From the NCBI RefSeq assembly GCF_003350925.1, contig NZ_KZ857179.1:219073-283072 (forward strand): a DNA stretch of 64,000 nucleotides, given 5' to 3'. The stretch is from Dyella tabacisoli (GTDB lineage Bacteria; Pseudomonadota; Gammaproteobacteria; Xanthomonadales; Rhodanobacteraceae). The translations under genes were made by a program, and so were the position numbers. Numbering within the stretch: the stretch's first letter is position 1; every line of letters begins with the position of its first letter. The notes beneath the pieces are model-generated. The model was not told the origin of the DNA. It searched no databases and saw only the letters and a list, made by a program, of their open reading frames with translations. Positions 24,363-33,721 of this stretch are shown piece after piece.

Positions 24363-27145
24363 CAGCCGCCACTCCCGGCCGGGGCGGAGACGGCGGTGCA
24401 GGTCGCTTCGATCTTCTCGTAGGCTTCGGTCTGCGTGCCTTTCTGTCGCGGCGTCAGTTGGTAGGAGAACGGGCAGGTCATCGCGGTGTCATCCTCGTTT
24501 TTCCATTGCACGTTGAGTTGCCCACTGTCTTTAACGCCACGCACCAGGATGCGGCCCGCCTGACCGACCACGCCCAGTGTCTGGCTTTGTTCGTCGACCA
24601 CTTCGGCGCCGAACGGAACGACCTGGCCGTTCGCCTGGCGCACCCGCACGATCAGCGAGCGCCCGCTCGATGTCTTGAACTTCACCATCACCACCGAACC
24701 GGCATGCGGCGCGACCTGCGCGCTGGTGGCATCCAACTGGACGCTCAAAGGCAGGCCCTTGGGGTCGATCTGCAAAGTGTTGAGGTTGTACGGCGACAGA
24801 TAAGGCACCAAGGCGTAGCCGAAGCGGTCAATGCGCACGCCGGCCGCATTGAGCACGCGCGCGCCATGAGCATCCGGCGCCACCACGATGGCGACGGTGT
24901 CGCCCATCGGTTGACCGAAGGTGATCCCGCCCGGATGCGCCACGATGCCGCCGGACACGCCGAACGAAGCCTGTGAATAGTTGCTGCCCTTGCCGTAGCT
25001 GGCATTGAGCTGGGCGAATGGGCTGCGATAGCCCGCATAAACGGTACCCGCGTTGCCGCTGCCGCTACCCTGGTTGTCATGCGAAGCGGTGGCGCCATAG
25101 CTGAACTGATTGTCGACACCGGCGCTGCCGTTCAACATCACCTGATTGAGCGTGCGGCCGTCACTATCGTGATTGACGCTGGCGCCGAACATCGGTGCGT
25201 GCGCGCTATCGCCCAGTGGCAGGGTAAGGCTGGCGAAAAACTGACTGCTGTAACGGCCCAGCACATCGCGCACGCGGGTGGCCGAGACGCTGTAGCTCAG
25301 GCGACGGAAGGTATTGTTGTAGCCGAGCTGAAATTGCACGTCGGTGCCGTTGCGGTTCCAGTAATCGCGCGCCGAGGCAGTGGCATATACCGAGCCGCCG
25401 CGCTGGCCCAGGCGCTGGCTCAGGCTCAGGTCGAAGCGGCTGCGCTGGCGGTCGAGCTGCGCTGCGTAGGGCGTGAAATTGTTCGAGTTGGTGCCGAGCA
25501 AGGCCTGACGCTGTGCCGGCGTCAGCACGCCCGGTAGCTGCGTACCGTTTAGCGCACCGATGACACTGGGGTCGGTCGGGTCGATATAGCGATAGCCGCG
25601 TGCGTAATCGCGCGCAGCCAACGCATCGCGCAAACCCAGATAGCCGCTGGTCGAGTAGCGGTAGGTGGCTACGGTCAGCGAGGTATCGGTATCGGGCAGG
25701 ATTTTGCTGTAGCTCAGTCGCACGCTCTGGCCGGTTTGCGTGGACTGGCCGGGAATCTCGGTGCGCGCCGCGGTAAGGTCCATCGCGAACGCGCCGTAAC
25801 GGGTATTGAGTGCGCTGCCGATCTGCACCGCGCCATAGCCGGTGGAGGCCACCAGGCCGGCATAGCCGGTCAGCAGATTGTTGAAGCCGTGCTGCATGGT
25901 GGCCTGGGCCAGTGCCGGGTGCGAGCGCAGGCTGGAGTCGTGCAGTTGGCCGGCTACGATGGAGAAGCGACTGACGTTCGGGCGCAGCAGTTGCGGCACC
26001 GATGCGTAAGGCACCGAGAAGGTATGCACGCGGCCGTCGGCTTCGGTGACACTGATATTGAGGTCGCCACCATAACCGGTCGAATACAGGTCGTTGATGG
26101 TGAATGGGCCGGGCGACACCGTGGTCTCGTAAATCAGCACCCCGTTCTGGCGCACGGTGACCTTGGCATTGCTCTCGGCGACGCCGCGCACGGTCGGCGC
26201 ATAGCCGCGCAGCGAGTCGGGCAGCATGCGATCGTCGGTCGCCAGTTGCACGCCGCGCACGCTGACGCTGTCGAACAAATCGCCGCTGGTATAGGAGTCG
26301 CCCAGAGTCAGTTGCGCGCGCAGCGAAGCGATGTCGCGGCGCACATACGTGTCGATGTTTTGCCAGCGGTGATGCGCAGGGCTACCCGCTACACCCGACT
26401 GCCACAGCATCGAAGAATCGTGGCGCAGGTGCCAGGCGCCGATGTTCAGGCCGGCGTTCAAGCCTAGAAAAGAAGAGGTCTGGCTGATCCCGCCGCTGGT
26501 GCTGCGGTAGCTGTTGAAGTTGTAGTTGAGCAGCGCCGCCGGCACGCCCGAATCCCAGTACTCCGGGCTGACGTAGCCACGCGGCCGGTAGCCCATCCAG
26601 GCCTGCGGCACGCTTACGTCCAGGCGCAGGTTGGGTTGATCGAACGTCATGCTCGCGCTGGGAATGAGCTGGCCCAGCTCGACACAAGATGACGAATCGG
26701 CGAGCTGGGCTTTCTGTTCGGGCGAGAGCTTGTCCAGCGGCAGGCCCATTTGCTCGAACAGCGCTTTGGTAACACAGGCGTTGGCGCTGGCGTCCGGCGT
26801 CGGTGCGGCGAAACGCACGTCGTTGCGGCCAACCCATACGTTGTTGAGATAGACATCAGTGCGATACACGCCGGGCAATACCGGATTGCTGCGTTCGAAG
26901 CGCGAGAGGTCGCCGGTGTTGCGTCCCGCGCCGGACAGCAGGCTGCGGTCGAAGCTGGCGTCCACTGCCGCCGAAGCATCCGCGCCGGAAGGCGCCGCGG
27001 CACCAGTGGCGGCTGCGGGTGCCGCAAGCGTCGCCGCCGGCCAGCCAGCGAGGACAACGGCGATGGCCACGCACAGCAAACCGTAACGGCACGCGGAGAA
27101 CCCGCGTGCGCGTTGTTGACGGTTTGCTATGCGCTCGGCAATCAC
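24362..27145 (-). CDS. Fimbrial outer-membrane usher (FimD/PapC family)
   Basis: 927 residues. Signal peptide, N-terminal chaperone-binding domain (about 90-220), 24-stranded barrel with plug region (KVTVRQNGVLIYETTVSPGPF and YSTGYGGDLNISVTEADG), and C-terminal domains ending near an ECT-type Cys. It assembles and secretes pilin subunits handed over by the periplasmic chaperone. A 4-bp ATGA overlap with the chaperone gene couples their translation. Confidence 0.95.
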   Translation of the reverse strand: MIAERIANRQQRARGFSACRYGLLCVAIAVVLAGWPAATLAAPAAATGAAAPSGADASAAVDASFDRSLLSGAGRNTGDLSRFERSNPVLPGVYRTDVYLNNVWVGRNDVRFAAPTPDASANACVTKALFEQMGLPLDKLSPEQKAQLADSSSCVELGQLIPSASMTFDQPNLRLDVSVPQAWMGYRPRGYVSPEYWDSGVPAALLNYNFNSYRSTSGGISQTSSFLGLNAGLNIGAWHLRHDSSMLWQSGVAGSPAHHRWQNIDTYVRRDIASLRAQLTLGDSYTSGDLFDSVSVRGVQLATDDRMLPDSLRGYAPTVRGVAESNAKVTVRQNGVLIYETTVSPGPFTINDLYSTGYGGDLNISVTEADGRVHTFSVPYASVPQLLRPNVSRFSIVAGQLHDSSLRSHPALAQATMQHGFNNLLTGYAGLVASTGYGAVQIGSALNTRYGAFAMDLTAARTEIPGQSTQTGQSVRLSYSKILPDTDTSLTVATYRYSTSGYLGLRDALAARDYARGYRYIDPTDPSVIGALNGTQLPGVLTPAQRQALLGTNSNNFTPYAAQLDRQRSRFDLSLSQRLGQRGGSVYATASARDYWNRNGTDVQFQLGYNNTFRRLSYSVSATRVRDVLGRYSSQFFASLTLPLGDSAHAPMFGASVNHDSDGRTLNQVMLNGSAGVDNQFSYGATASHDNQGSGSGNAGTVYAGYRSPFAQLNASYGKGSNYSQASFGVSGGIVAHPGGITFGQPMGDTVAIVVAPDAHGARVLNAAGVRIDRFGYALVPYLSPYNLNTLQIDPKGLPLSVQLDATSAQVAPHAGSVVMVKFKTSSGRSLIVRVRQANGQVVPFGAEVVDEQSQTLGVVGQAGRILVRGVKDSGQLNVQWKNEDDTAMTCPFSYQLTPRQKGTQTEAYEKIEATCTAVSAPAGSGG

Positions 27146-27885
27146 GGCGCGATCGTGCTCGTGAAGGTGGCCGGGGCCCCGAAGTCGTTGAGTGCGGTGA
27201 AGCTCACCGGCGTGCCTGCCGCCGGCTTGTTCGCCAGCGCTTGTACCGGCAGGCGCAGGTCGGCCATCGGCGCAACCATGCCGGTCTCGGCGGTCAGCGG
27301 TTTACCGGCGACGGTCAGCGACAGCTCGGTAAGCGTGATGTAGTACGGCGTCGGGTTATGTACTTCCAGCGCGACGTTCTTGCCATCGGCCACGGCCTTC
27401 CAGGTTAGCTGGGCCGGTGCCTTCAAAGGATCGCCCGCGAGATTGGCGGGGCGGTAAAAAAGCTTCAGCCGCGAACGCAGCGCGAGCTGTAGCAAGTTCT
27501 GGCTTTGTGCTTCGGCGCCCGTGGGTTTGGGCGGCACTTCCAGCACGTTGAGCCAAAACAGCGATTCGCGATCGGCCGGCAATTGCTCGTGGGTGTAGAC
27601 AATGCGCAGGCTTTGCTCTTTCTTCGCGTCCATGCGGAACAGCGGCGGAGTAATCAGGAAGGGCACATCCACCGACTCGGGCGTGGAGTGCGCATCGCCA
27701 CGGTCGATCCAGGACTCGACCAGCACGGGCCGCTCGTTGTCGTTGGTGAGGCGCACGGTGACCTCGCCGTCCTTTGCGGGAAACACCACGCGGGTGCCGC
27801 CGATCAGCACATTCGCATGCACGCCGGCGGCGCACAGGCAACAAGCCAACAGGCCCACGCGCAGTGCGCAGACAAACTTCCTCAT
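27142..27885 (-). CDS. Periplasmic fimbrial chaperone (FimC/PapD family)
   Basis: 247 residues. Signal peptide ends at about VHA|N (24-25). Two immunoglobulin-like domains follow, with the PapD marks VRLTNDNERPVLVESWID, FLITPPLFRMD, LRIVYTHEQLPADRESLFWLNVLEVPP and LFYRP. It delivers pilin subunits to the usher by donor-strand complementation. It follows the pilin gene by 93 bp and overlaps the usher gene by 4 bp. Confidence 0.95.
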   Translation of the reverse strand: MRKFVCALRVGLLACCLCAAGVHANVLIGGTRVVFPAKDGEVTVRLTNDNERPVLVESWIDRGDAHSTPESVDVPFLITPPLFRMDAKKEQSLRIVYTHEQLPADRESLFWLNVLEVPPKPTGAEAQSQNLLQLALRSRLKLFYRPANLAGDPLKAPAQLTWKAVADGKNVALEVHNPTPYYITLTELSLTVAGKPLTAETGMVAPMADLRLPVQALANKPAAGTPVSFTALNDFGAPATFTSTIAP

Positions 27886-27978
27886 CGGGGAAACCTCATT
27901 GCGATCGTGGTGCCGCCTTCATTGGCAGCGTTGCGCCGGAACCGCCATGAGCGGCTCCGGCGCGATGCGTCACGCGAC

Positions 27979-28518
27979 TTACTGGTACTGCATGGTGAAC
28001 TGAACGCTGGTAGCTACGCTGCCGGCGCCAGCGGCGGCGGTGGCGTAGTACTGCGCGTAATAGTTCAGCGTGCCGGCGCCAGCGGTCAGCGTGCCTTGAG
28101 CGGAGTTCTGTGCCGTGCTGCCGTTGGCCAGATTGATTACCGACAAGTCATTGTTGAGGAGCTGCACTTCGACGCCGGTAGCGGTGCCGGTGGCATTCTT
28201 CAGGTTGCCGTCGGCCATGATGGTCGGGCCGGTTTCGAAGAACGTGGTGGCCTTGGTCAGGGCGCCGCAATTGCTCAAGGCAATGTTGAAAGCGGCACGG
28301 CCGGCGGTTACGCCGCTGGCGTACAGCGAGGTGGTCGACACGGTCGGCAGCGTCACTGCGATCGCGGCCGGGCTGTTCGCGCCATTGATCTTACAGGTGG
28401 AGGCCGTAACGGTACCGTTGATGGTGATCGTGCCGTCCACGGCGCTAGCCGTGCGCGGAGCGATCGCAACGATGCCGAGCCCGGCGAGCAGTACAGCGGA
28501 AAGAAGCGTTTTATTCAT
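27979..28518 (-). CDS. Major fimbrial subunit (type 1 pilin family)
   Basis: 179 residues. Signal peptide ends ASA|V (26). The mature protein starts VDGTITINGTVTASTCKING, with the pilin Cys pair (second in LSNCGAL), and ends FTMQYQ with the penultimate-Tyr beta zipper. It is first in the operon, which is usual for the most abundant subunit. ATG 28518 is preceded by AGGA about 10 nt upstream. Confidence 0.93.
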   Translation of the reverse strand: MNKTLLSAVLLAGLGIVAIAPRTASAVDGTITINGTVTASTCKINGANSPAAIAVTLPTVSTTSLYASGVTAGRAAFNIALSNCGALTKATTFFETGPTIMADGNLKNATGTATGVEVQLLNNDLSVINLANGSTAQNSAQGTLTAGAGTLNYYAQYYATAAAGAGSVATSVQFTMQYQ

Positions 28519-28700
28519 ACCCTGTGATCCTTTAGATAAAAACGTGATGTTGGTTAAGACGGATTCCGACGCATTCCTGGACAAAACAGCTTCGAGCTTC
28601 CCGATTGCGTCTACCTGGCTGCTGGGCAATCTCCCCCCGACGTGCGGTCGGCCGGCTTTCCAGATCGCTTGGGGGGCTATAAGCAGTAATCGGGCCAATA

Positions 28701-28716
28701 CGTGATGTCGATCACA
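28701..28716. promoter_or_regulatory. CRP/Clp-like site upstream of the fimbrial operon
   Basis: CGTGA-TGTCGA-TCACA, one mismatch from TGTGA-N6-TCACA, about 185 bp upstream of the pilin start. Paired with the similar site before the mini-pilin gene at 21.75 kb. Confidence 0.55.
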
Positions 28717-28924
28717 AATTTGTCGGCAGTGAGTCCCTGGCACACTGCATTTTCTGGGCAAACCGCCGTTAACCAGGCGCCAATTTCTTAGCCCCGGTCC
28801 AAAAGTGACGGTCTGCGTCAGATTTTTGCCGTGAAGTCCCCGCAAAGCAAAGACTTTTCTTTGCATTTACCCCATAAATGTAAAGGGTGCTTGACATGAG
28901 GTAAGCCCTGCCGCTAACGTACCG

Positions 28925-28944
28925 ATGTCAAGCTTACTTGACAT
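28925..28944. promoter_or_regulatory. Candidate Xre operator of the NatAB operon
   Basis: Perfect inverted repeat ATGTCAAG-CTTA-CTTGACAT, 24 bp before the first gene; a third CTTGACAT half-site lies at 28890-28897. The operon encodes its own small Xre repressor, which would explain the symmetric site (inference). Confidence 0.6.
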
Positions 28945-28968
28945 TACTTAGGTAAAGCCGAGGCTTCC

Positions 28969-29607
28969 ATGCAAAAGACGTCTGCATCAGATCGTCCCCC
29001 TGCGTTGCGCAAGACCGAGTCGTCGTCGGTAGCCATCGCGGCCAACCAGCGCTCACCTTGGCGGCGATGGTTGCTGCTGTTGGCCTTCGTGCTGATGGGC
29101 GTTGGCGTGGTCTGTGTGGAGAGTGGCGGACGCATCGCAGGTATGGGCGCGCTTTGCGCGGCAGTGGGGATGTTTTTCTGGATTGGTTATGTAATGAATC
29201 CACGTGAGTATGTGCGCGCGGTCGATCGTCGCTACAAGCGCGAGTTCACCGCGGCGATGACGGCTTATGTACTCATGATGCTCTTCGTCTGGCCGCTGGC
29301 AGCTCAGACACAGCTCTTATGGGTGAAAGCCTTGATCGCGCTGCTGCCGGTGGTGCCGATCGCTCTAGTCATTCGCGCGATGGTGCGTTTCGTTCTGGGC
29401 AGCGATGAATTGCAGCGGCGGCTGCATCTTGAAGCGCTGGCGCTGGCTACGGGCGTGATTGGTTTGCTCAGCATGGCGTTGGGTTTTCAGATCGCGGCCA
29501 AGGTCATCGCGCTGGATGGGACGATTCTGTTTTGGGTCTATCCGGGGCTGTGTGTCGTTTATGGCACGGCGCACTGCTGGGCCGAGCGGCGTTATCGCGC
29601 CGAATGA
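28969..29607 (+). CDS. Hypothetical membrane protein, first gene of the NatAB operon
   Basis: 212 residues. About 30 hydrophilic residues, then two helices (about 34-75), a basic cytoplasmic loop (PREYVRAVDRRYKRE), and four further helices to the end. No family recognised. The layout - small membrane protein followed at once by a 66-residue Xre regulator - is common in bacteria, and such pairs often act as sensor or antirepressor with repressor. That role is inferred here. Confidence 0.7.
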   Translation: MQKTSASDRPPALRKTESSSVAIAANQRSPWRRWLLLLAFVLMGVGVVCVESGGRIAGMGALCAAVGMFFWIGYVMNPREYVRAVDRRYKREFTAAMTAYVLMMLFVWPLAAQTQLLWVKALIALLPVVPIALVIRAMVRFVLGSDELQRRLHLEALALATGVIGLLSMALGFQIAAKVIALDGTILFWVYPGLCVVYGTAHCWAERRYRAE

Positions 29608-29617
29608 CGACCAACCC

Positions 29618-29818
29618 ATGAACAACCGAGTCCGCGAATTGCGCAGCGACAAGGGCTGGTCGCAGGCCGATCTGGCCGAGCACCTCGACGTGTCGCGACA
29701 AACCATCAATGCCATCGAAACCGGCAAGTACGACCCCAGCCTGCCGCTGGCTTTCAAGATCGCGCGCCTGTTCGGGCAGCCGATCGAAACGATATTCGAA
29801 CCTGGAGAGAACGAATGA
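29618..29818 (+). CDS. Small Xre-family (Cro/C1-type) HTH regulator
   Basis: 66 residues, essentially only a helix-turn-helix: VRELRSDKGWSQADLAEHL, then VSRQTINAIETGKYDPSLPLAFKIARLF and the short tail PIETIFEP. This is the typical stand-alone regulator type that controls its own operon. It starts 11 bp after the membrane protein and overlaps the peptidase gene by 4 bp. Confidence 0.9.
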   Translation: MNNRVRELRSDKGWSQADLAEHLDVSRQTINAIETGKYDPSLPLAFKIARLFGQPIETIFEPGENE

Positions 29819-31416
29819 CGATCAAGGGACGCACAGTGCGGCGCCTTGTCGCCTTGGCGATAGCGCTGGGCCTGCTCGGCTGGAACTATCAGCATAAACG
29901 CGGCCAGCAAACGACCGATGCTGAAACACCGGCCATCGCGCCAGCCGCGTCAACGGCTAAGCCCGTACAGGCCAAGCCAGCCACCTGGCAGCTCGGCCGG
30001 TTGACCTTGACGGCCTGCGAGTTGGCTCAGCCCAACAGCGGGCTTTCGACGGCCGCATGGTGCGCGCCGTTCGATGTACCCGAGAACCGCGACGACCCCG
30101 GCAGCCGCAAAATCACCCTCAAGCTGGCGGTGATTCGCAGTAACGCGCAAGTGGCCAGCCGCGACATGCTGGTGCTGCTCGCCGGCGGGCCGGGGCAAGC
30201 GGCGACGGAATCCTGGTCGGGCGTTGCTGCCGCATTGCAACCTTTGCAAGCCCATCGCCATATCGTGCTGCTCGATCAACGCGGCACCGGCAGCTCGCAT
30301 CCACTCGATTGCAAGCCAGGCGCCGAGGCCGACACGGATGACGAAGAGGGCATCAGCGGCTTCAATCCCGGCAAGCTGCGCAACGAGGCGACTCGCTGCC
30401 TCAAGCAGCTCGAAGGCAAGGCCGATCCGCGCTACTACACCACCACCGTAGCCGTGCAAGATCTCGAAGACGTGCGCCAGGCACTCGGCACGCCCACGCT
30501 CGGCGCGCCGACGTTCAACCTGGTCGGCGTGTCCTACGGCACGCGAATGGCCCAGCAATATCTGCTGCGCCATCCCGATGCCGTGCGCAGCATGGTGCTC
30601 GATGGCGTGGTGCCCAATACCTTGGTGCTTGGCGAAGATTTCGCGCCAAACCTGGATGCCGCGTTGAAAGCGCAGTTCGCGCGTTGCGCCGCCGATGCGG
30701 TTTGCAAACAACGCTTCGGTGACCCCTACCAAACGCTGTATCAACTGCGCGATGCACTACGGGCGAATCCGCATGCGGTCAGTTTTCGCGATCCGCAAAC
30801 CTATAAGACTGTGAAACGGCCGCTCGACGAATACTCACTGGCCAGCGTGGTACGCATGTTCGCCTATACGCCCCTCACCGCTGCCTTGTTGCCGCTGTCG
30901 ATCGATGCCGCCGCCCATGGCGATGTCGGCCCGCTGCTGGGGCAGGCCAAACTGCTGTCGGGCGACTTGGCCGACACCATGAACGGCGGCATGCAGTCTT
31001 CGGTGATCTGCAGCGAAGACGCCGACTTGCTCACCCCACGCCCGCAAGACGCCCACAGCATTCTCGGCACACGCATGATCGATACCTTGCAGGCCGTGTG
31101 TTCGGTATGGCCCAAAGGTACGCGCCCCGCCGATTTCCATCAGCCGTTGAAAACCGACAAACCGGTGTTGTTGTTATCCGGCGAATACGATCCGGTGACA
31201 CCACCGCGCAACGGTGACGAGGTGGCAAAAGGCCTGAGCAACGCCCGTCATCTGGTGCTTAAAGGGCAGGGACACAACGTGATCGCCGCCGGTTGCGCAC
31301 CCAAGCTGCTCAAGCGCTTTATCGAAGATCTCGCACCGGCCAAGCTCGATGCAAGCTGCCTGGATCGGCTGCAGGCAACACCGATCTTTGTCGACTTCAA
31401 CGGAGCCACGCCATGA
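29815..31416 (+). CDS. Secreted or membrane-anchored S33 peptidase (alpha/beta hydrolase)
   Basis: 533 residues. An N-terminal hydrophobic helix (about 9-25) acts as signal anchor, followed by an Ala/Thr/Pro linker. The hydrolase domain shows GGPGQ (oxyanion region), DQRGTGSS, nucleophile Ser240 in GVSYGT, Asp459 in GEYDPVTPP and His487 in GQGHN, with a TAP-like C-terminal domain. Relatives are tripeptidyl or prolyl aminopeptidases acting on short peptides outside the cytoplasm. Being within an ABC exporter operon hints at peptide processing or detoxification (inference). Confidence 0.88.
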   Translation: MTIKGRTVRRLVALAIALGLLGWNYQHKRGQQTTDAETPAIAPAASTAKPVQAKPATWQLGRLTLTACELAQPNSGLSTAAWCAPFDVPENRDDPGSRKITLKLAVIRSNAQVASRDMLVLLAGGPGQAATESWSGVAAALQPLQAHRHIVLLDQRGTGSSHPLDCKPGAEADTDDEEGISGFNPGKLRNEATRCLKQLEGKADPRYYTTTVAVQDLEDVRQALGTPTLGAPTFNLVGVSYGTRMAQQYLLRHPDAVRSMVLDGVVPNTLVLGEDFAPNLDAALKAQFARCAADAVCKQRFGDPYQTLYQLRDALRANPHAVSFRDPQTYKTVKRPLDEYSLASVVRMFAYTPLTAALLPLSIDAAAHGDVGPLLGQAKLLSGDLADTMNGGMQSSVICSEDADLLTPRPQDAHSILGTRMIDTLQAVCSVWPKGTRPADFHQPLKTDKPVLLLSGEYDPVTPPRNGDEVAKGLSNARHLVLKGQGHNVIAAGCAPKLLKRFIEDLAPAKLDASCLDRLQATPIFVDFNGATP

Positions 31417-32147
31417 TCGAAGTCAAGGATCTGCATAAAACTTTCGGCACGGTAAAGGCGGTCGACGGGGTCAGTTTTCGCGCACGCGATGGCGAAATCA
31501 CCGGCTTGCTCGGCCCCAACGGCGCCGGTAAAACCACCACTTTGCGCATGCTCTACACCTTGATGGCGCCGGACCAGGGTCAGGTGCTGGTGGATAACAT
31601 CGACGCAGCCGTCGATCCTTTGTCCGTTCGCCGTCAACTCGGCGTATTGCCCGATGCACGCGGTCTATACAAGCGGCTTACCGCGCGCGAAAACATCGAC
31701 TACTTCGCCCGCCTGCACGGCTTGCCCGAGGCGTTGCTGAAAACCCGGCGCGAAGCCTTGATCCAAACCTTGGAGATGGCTGACATCGCCGACCGGCGCA
31801 CCGAAGGCTTTTCGCAAGGCCAGCGCGTAAAGACTGCTATCGCGCGGGCGTTGATCCATGACCCGCGCAACGTAATCCTCGACGAGCCGACCAACGGCCT
31901 GGATGTGATGGCCACCCGCGCGCTGCGTCAATTCATGTTGCAGCTCAAAAACGAGGGGCGTTGCGTGCTGTTCTCCAGCCACATCATGCAAGAGGTGGCG
32001 GCGCTGTGCGATCGCATCGTGGTGATCGCCCATGGCCGCGTGGTAGCCGACGAATCGCCGCAGGCACTACGTGAGCAAACCGGCGAAAACAATCTAGAGG
32101 ATGCCTTCGTGAAAATCATCGGTAGCGACGAGGGCTTAGCCGCATGA
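31413..32147 (+). CDS. natA: ABC transporter ATP-binding protein, NatA type
   Basis: 244 residues. Walker A GPNGAGKT (34-41), signature SQGQR (the Gly-Gly of LSGGQ is altered to QG, as in many NatA proteins), Walker B NVILDEPTNGLDV, and H-loop SSHIMQE. It pairs with the NatB-type permease that overlaps it by 4 bp. NatAB of Bacillus extrudes Na+, but many relatives export other substrates, so only the family is sure. Confidence 0.9.
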   Translation: MIEVKDLHKTFGTVKAVDGVSFRARDGEITGLLGPNGAGKTTTLRMLYTLMAPDQGQVLVDNIDAAVDPLSVRRQLGVLPDARGLYKRLTARENIDYFARLHGLPEALLKTRREALIQTLEMADIADRRTEGFSQGQRVKTAIARALIHDPRNVILDEPTNGLDVMATRALRQFMLQLKNEGRCVLFSSHIMQEVAALCDRIVVIAHGRVVADESPQALREQTGENNLEDAFVKIIGSDEGLAA

Positions 32148-33340
32148 AGACCCCAGCCATCCGTAGTCGTACCTTCATCACCGTCTTTTTGAAAGAAGTG
32201 CGCGAAAATTTGCGCGACCGCCGCACCTTGATAAGCGCCTTGCTCACCGGCCCGTTGTTGGCGCCGCTGATGTTCGTGATGGTGCTCAACATCGCGCTAC
32301 AACGCGAGTTCGACAAAGCCGATAAATCGTTGTCTGTGCCGGTGATCGGCGCCGAGTACGCACCGAACTTGCTCAATGCGCTCAAGGCCGGCGGTGTCGT
32401 ACCCGGCCCCGCGATTGCCGACCCCGAGCAGTCGGTGCGTAAACAAGAGAATGATGTGGTGCTGCGCATCGCACCCGACTACGCCACCTCTTGGCGCAAA
32501 GGCGAGCCGGTGCAGGTGGAGTTGATCTACGACTCTTCGCAGCGCGATGCGAATACCACGGTAGAACGCGTCAGCAACCTGGTCGAAATCTATGCGCGGC
32601 AACAAGGCGCCATGCGTCTGGTGGCGCGCGGCTTGTCGCCGGGAACGGCCGTGCCGGTGACCGTGGCGCGTCGCGATCAGGCCAGCGCACAAGCGCGTGG
32701 GGTGTTGATGTTCGGCATGCTGCCGTACTTCTTCGTCCTCACTATTTACATGGGCGGCATGTATCTGGCGATCGACCTCACCGCCGGTGAGCGCGAGCGG
32801 CAATCCCTGGAGCCACTGTTTGCCAACCCGGTGCCGCGCTGGAAAATTCTCGCCGGCAAGCTGGCTGCCATCTGCGCGTTCTCTACCTTGAGTCTGCTGA
32901 TAAGCCTGGTGGCCTTCGGCATCGTCGGCCGCTTCGTGCCGGTCGAAAAACTCGGTATGGAGCTGGAGCTTGGCCCGCGCTTCAGTGCCAGCGTGTTGTT
33001 GATGTCGCTGCCGCTCATCGTATTGCTGGCCGCACTGCAATCGATGGTGGCGGCCTTCGCCAAAAGTTATCGCGAGGCGCAAACCTATCTCTCGTTACTG
33101 CTGCTGGTGCCGGCGATTCCCAGCGCGCTGCTGAGTGTGTTTCCGCTGAAGGCGCAGGACTGGATGTATGCGATGCCTTTGCTGGGTCAGCACTTTGGCA
33201 TCATGCAGTTGTTGCGCGGCGATGGCTTGAGCATGCATCAGCTTGGTTTGTGTATGGGGGGGAGTGCGGCTGCGGCGTTGTTGGCTGTGTTGGTGACTGC
33301 GCAGCTTTATCGGTCGGAGCGGTTGGCGATTTCTGGGTGA
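32144..33340 (+). CDS. natB: ABC transporter permease, NatB type
   Basis: 398 residues. One N-terminal helix (about 27-50), a large extracytoplasmic domain of about 140 residues, then five or six helices (from about 188), with the conserved DLTAGERERQSLEPLFANPV loop characteristic of NatB-type ABC-2 permeases. Last gene of the five-gene operon. Repeat copy D begins directly after its stop codon. Confidence 0.9.
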   Translation: MKTPAIRSRTFITVFLKEVRENLRDRRTLISALLTGPLLAPLMFVMVLNIALQREFDKADKSLSVPVIGAEYAPNLLNALKAGGVVPGPAIADPEQSVRKQENDVVLRIAPDYATSWRKGEPVQVELIYDSSQRDANTTVERVSNLVEIYARQQGAMRLVARGLSPGTAVPVTVARRDQASAQARGVLMFGMLPYFFVLTIYMGGMYLAIDLTAGERERQSLEPLFANPVPRWKILAGKLAAICAFSTLSLLISLVAFGIVGRFVPVEKLGMELELGPRFSASVLLMSLPLIVLLAALQSMVAAFAKSYREAQTYLSLLLLVPAIPSALLSVFPLKAQDWMYAMPLLGQHFGIMQLLRGDGLSMHQLGLCMGGSAAAALLAVLVTAQLYRSERLAISG

Positions 33341-33715
33341 GGTTGTCGCTCGCTGGTTCGCCTGCGGCGGGCTTTCGAACCCCTGCCGGGGCCCGAGTCA
33401 CTTTTCTTTGCTTGCTCAAAGAAAAGTAACCAAAAGAAAGAGCACCCCGGTGAGTCGCCCTTCGGGTGCGTGAGGGTCGGCCGGGCTTTTCGACAGTGCA
33501 TCCATGCACTGGCGAAAAGGACTCGGCATCCATGCCGAGTCCCCTGCGGGCCTTGTCGTCCGACCCTCACCGACGCACAGGGGCCCCAAGGTCAAGAGCA
33601 ACAGCAACGTCAAAAGCAGCCGCTACGCCGCTTTTGCCCCTCCTCTGCGACCGAAGGGAGTCCCCTTTTCGGGACTTGCAGGGGGAGGCTGGGGGTGGGT
33701 CAGGCCTCGCCTGGT
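33341..33715 (+). repeat. Structured intergenic repeat, copy D, with module 2
   Basis: Fills the whole gap between natB and the convergent DUF3820 gene. H1 33380-33391; H2 (ACTTTTCTTTG type) 33400-33427; closing stem 33470-33480 with 33560-33570; H4 (CAGTGCAT type) 33486-33519; H5 (GACTCGGCAT type) 33520-33541. Module 2 follows at about 33637-33700 with an inner GTCCC/GGGAC hairpin. It combines the H2 of copies A and B with the H4/H5 of copy C, i.e. a mosaic. Confidence 0.9.
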
Positions 33716-33721
33716 CGCCCA

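Larger units (their letters stand above)
28519..28968. other. Divergent regulatory region between fimbrial and NatAB operons
   Basis: No gene seen in these 450 bp. It holds a CRP/Clp-like site (28701-28716), an inverted repeat CATTTA-CCCCA-TAAATG (28864-28880), a TTGACA -35-like hexamer (28891-28896) and a perfect TGACA-type inverted repeat (28925-28944). The last three lie nearer the rightward operon. Confidence 0.7.
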
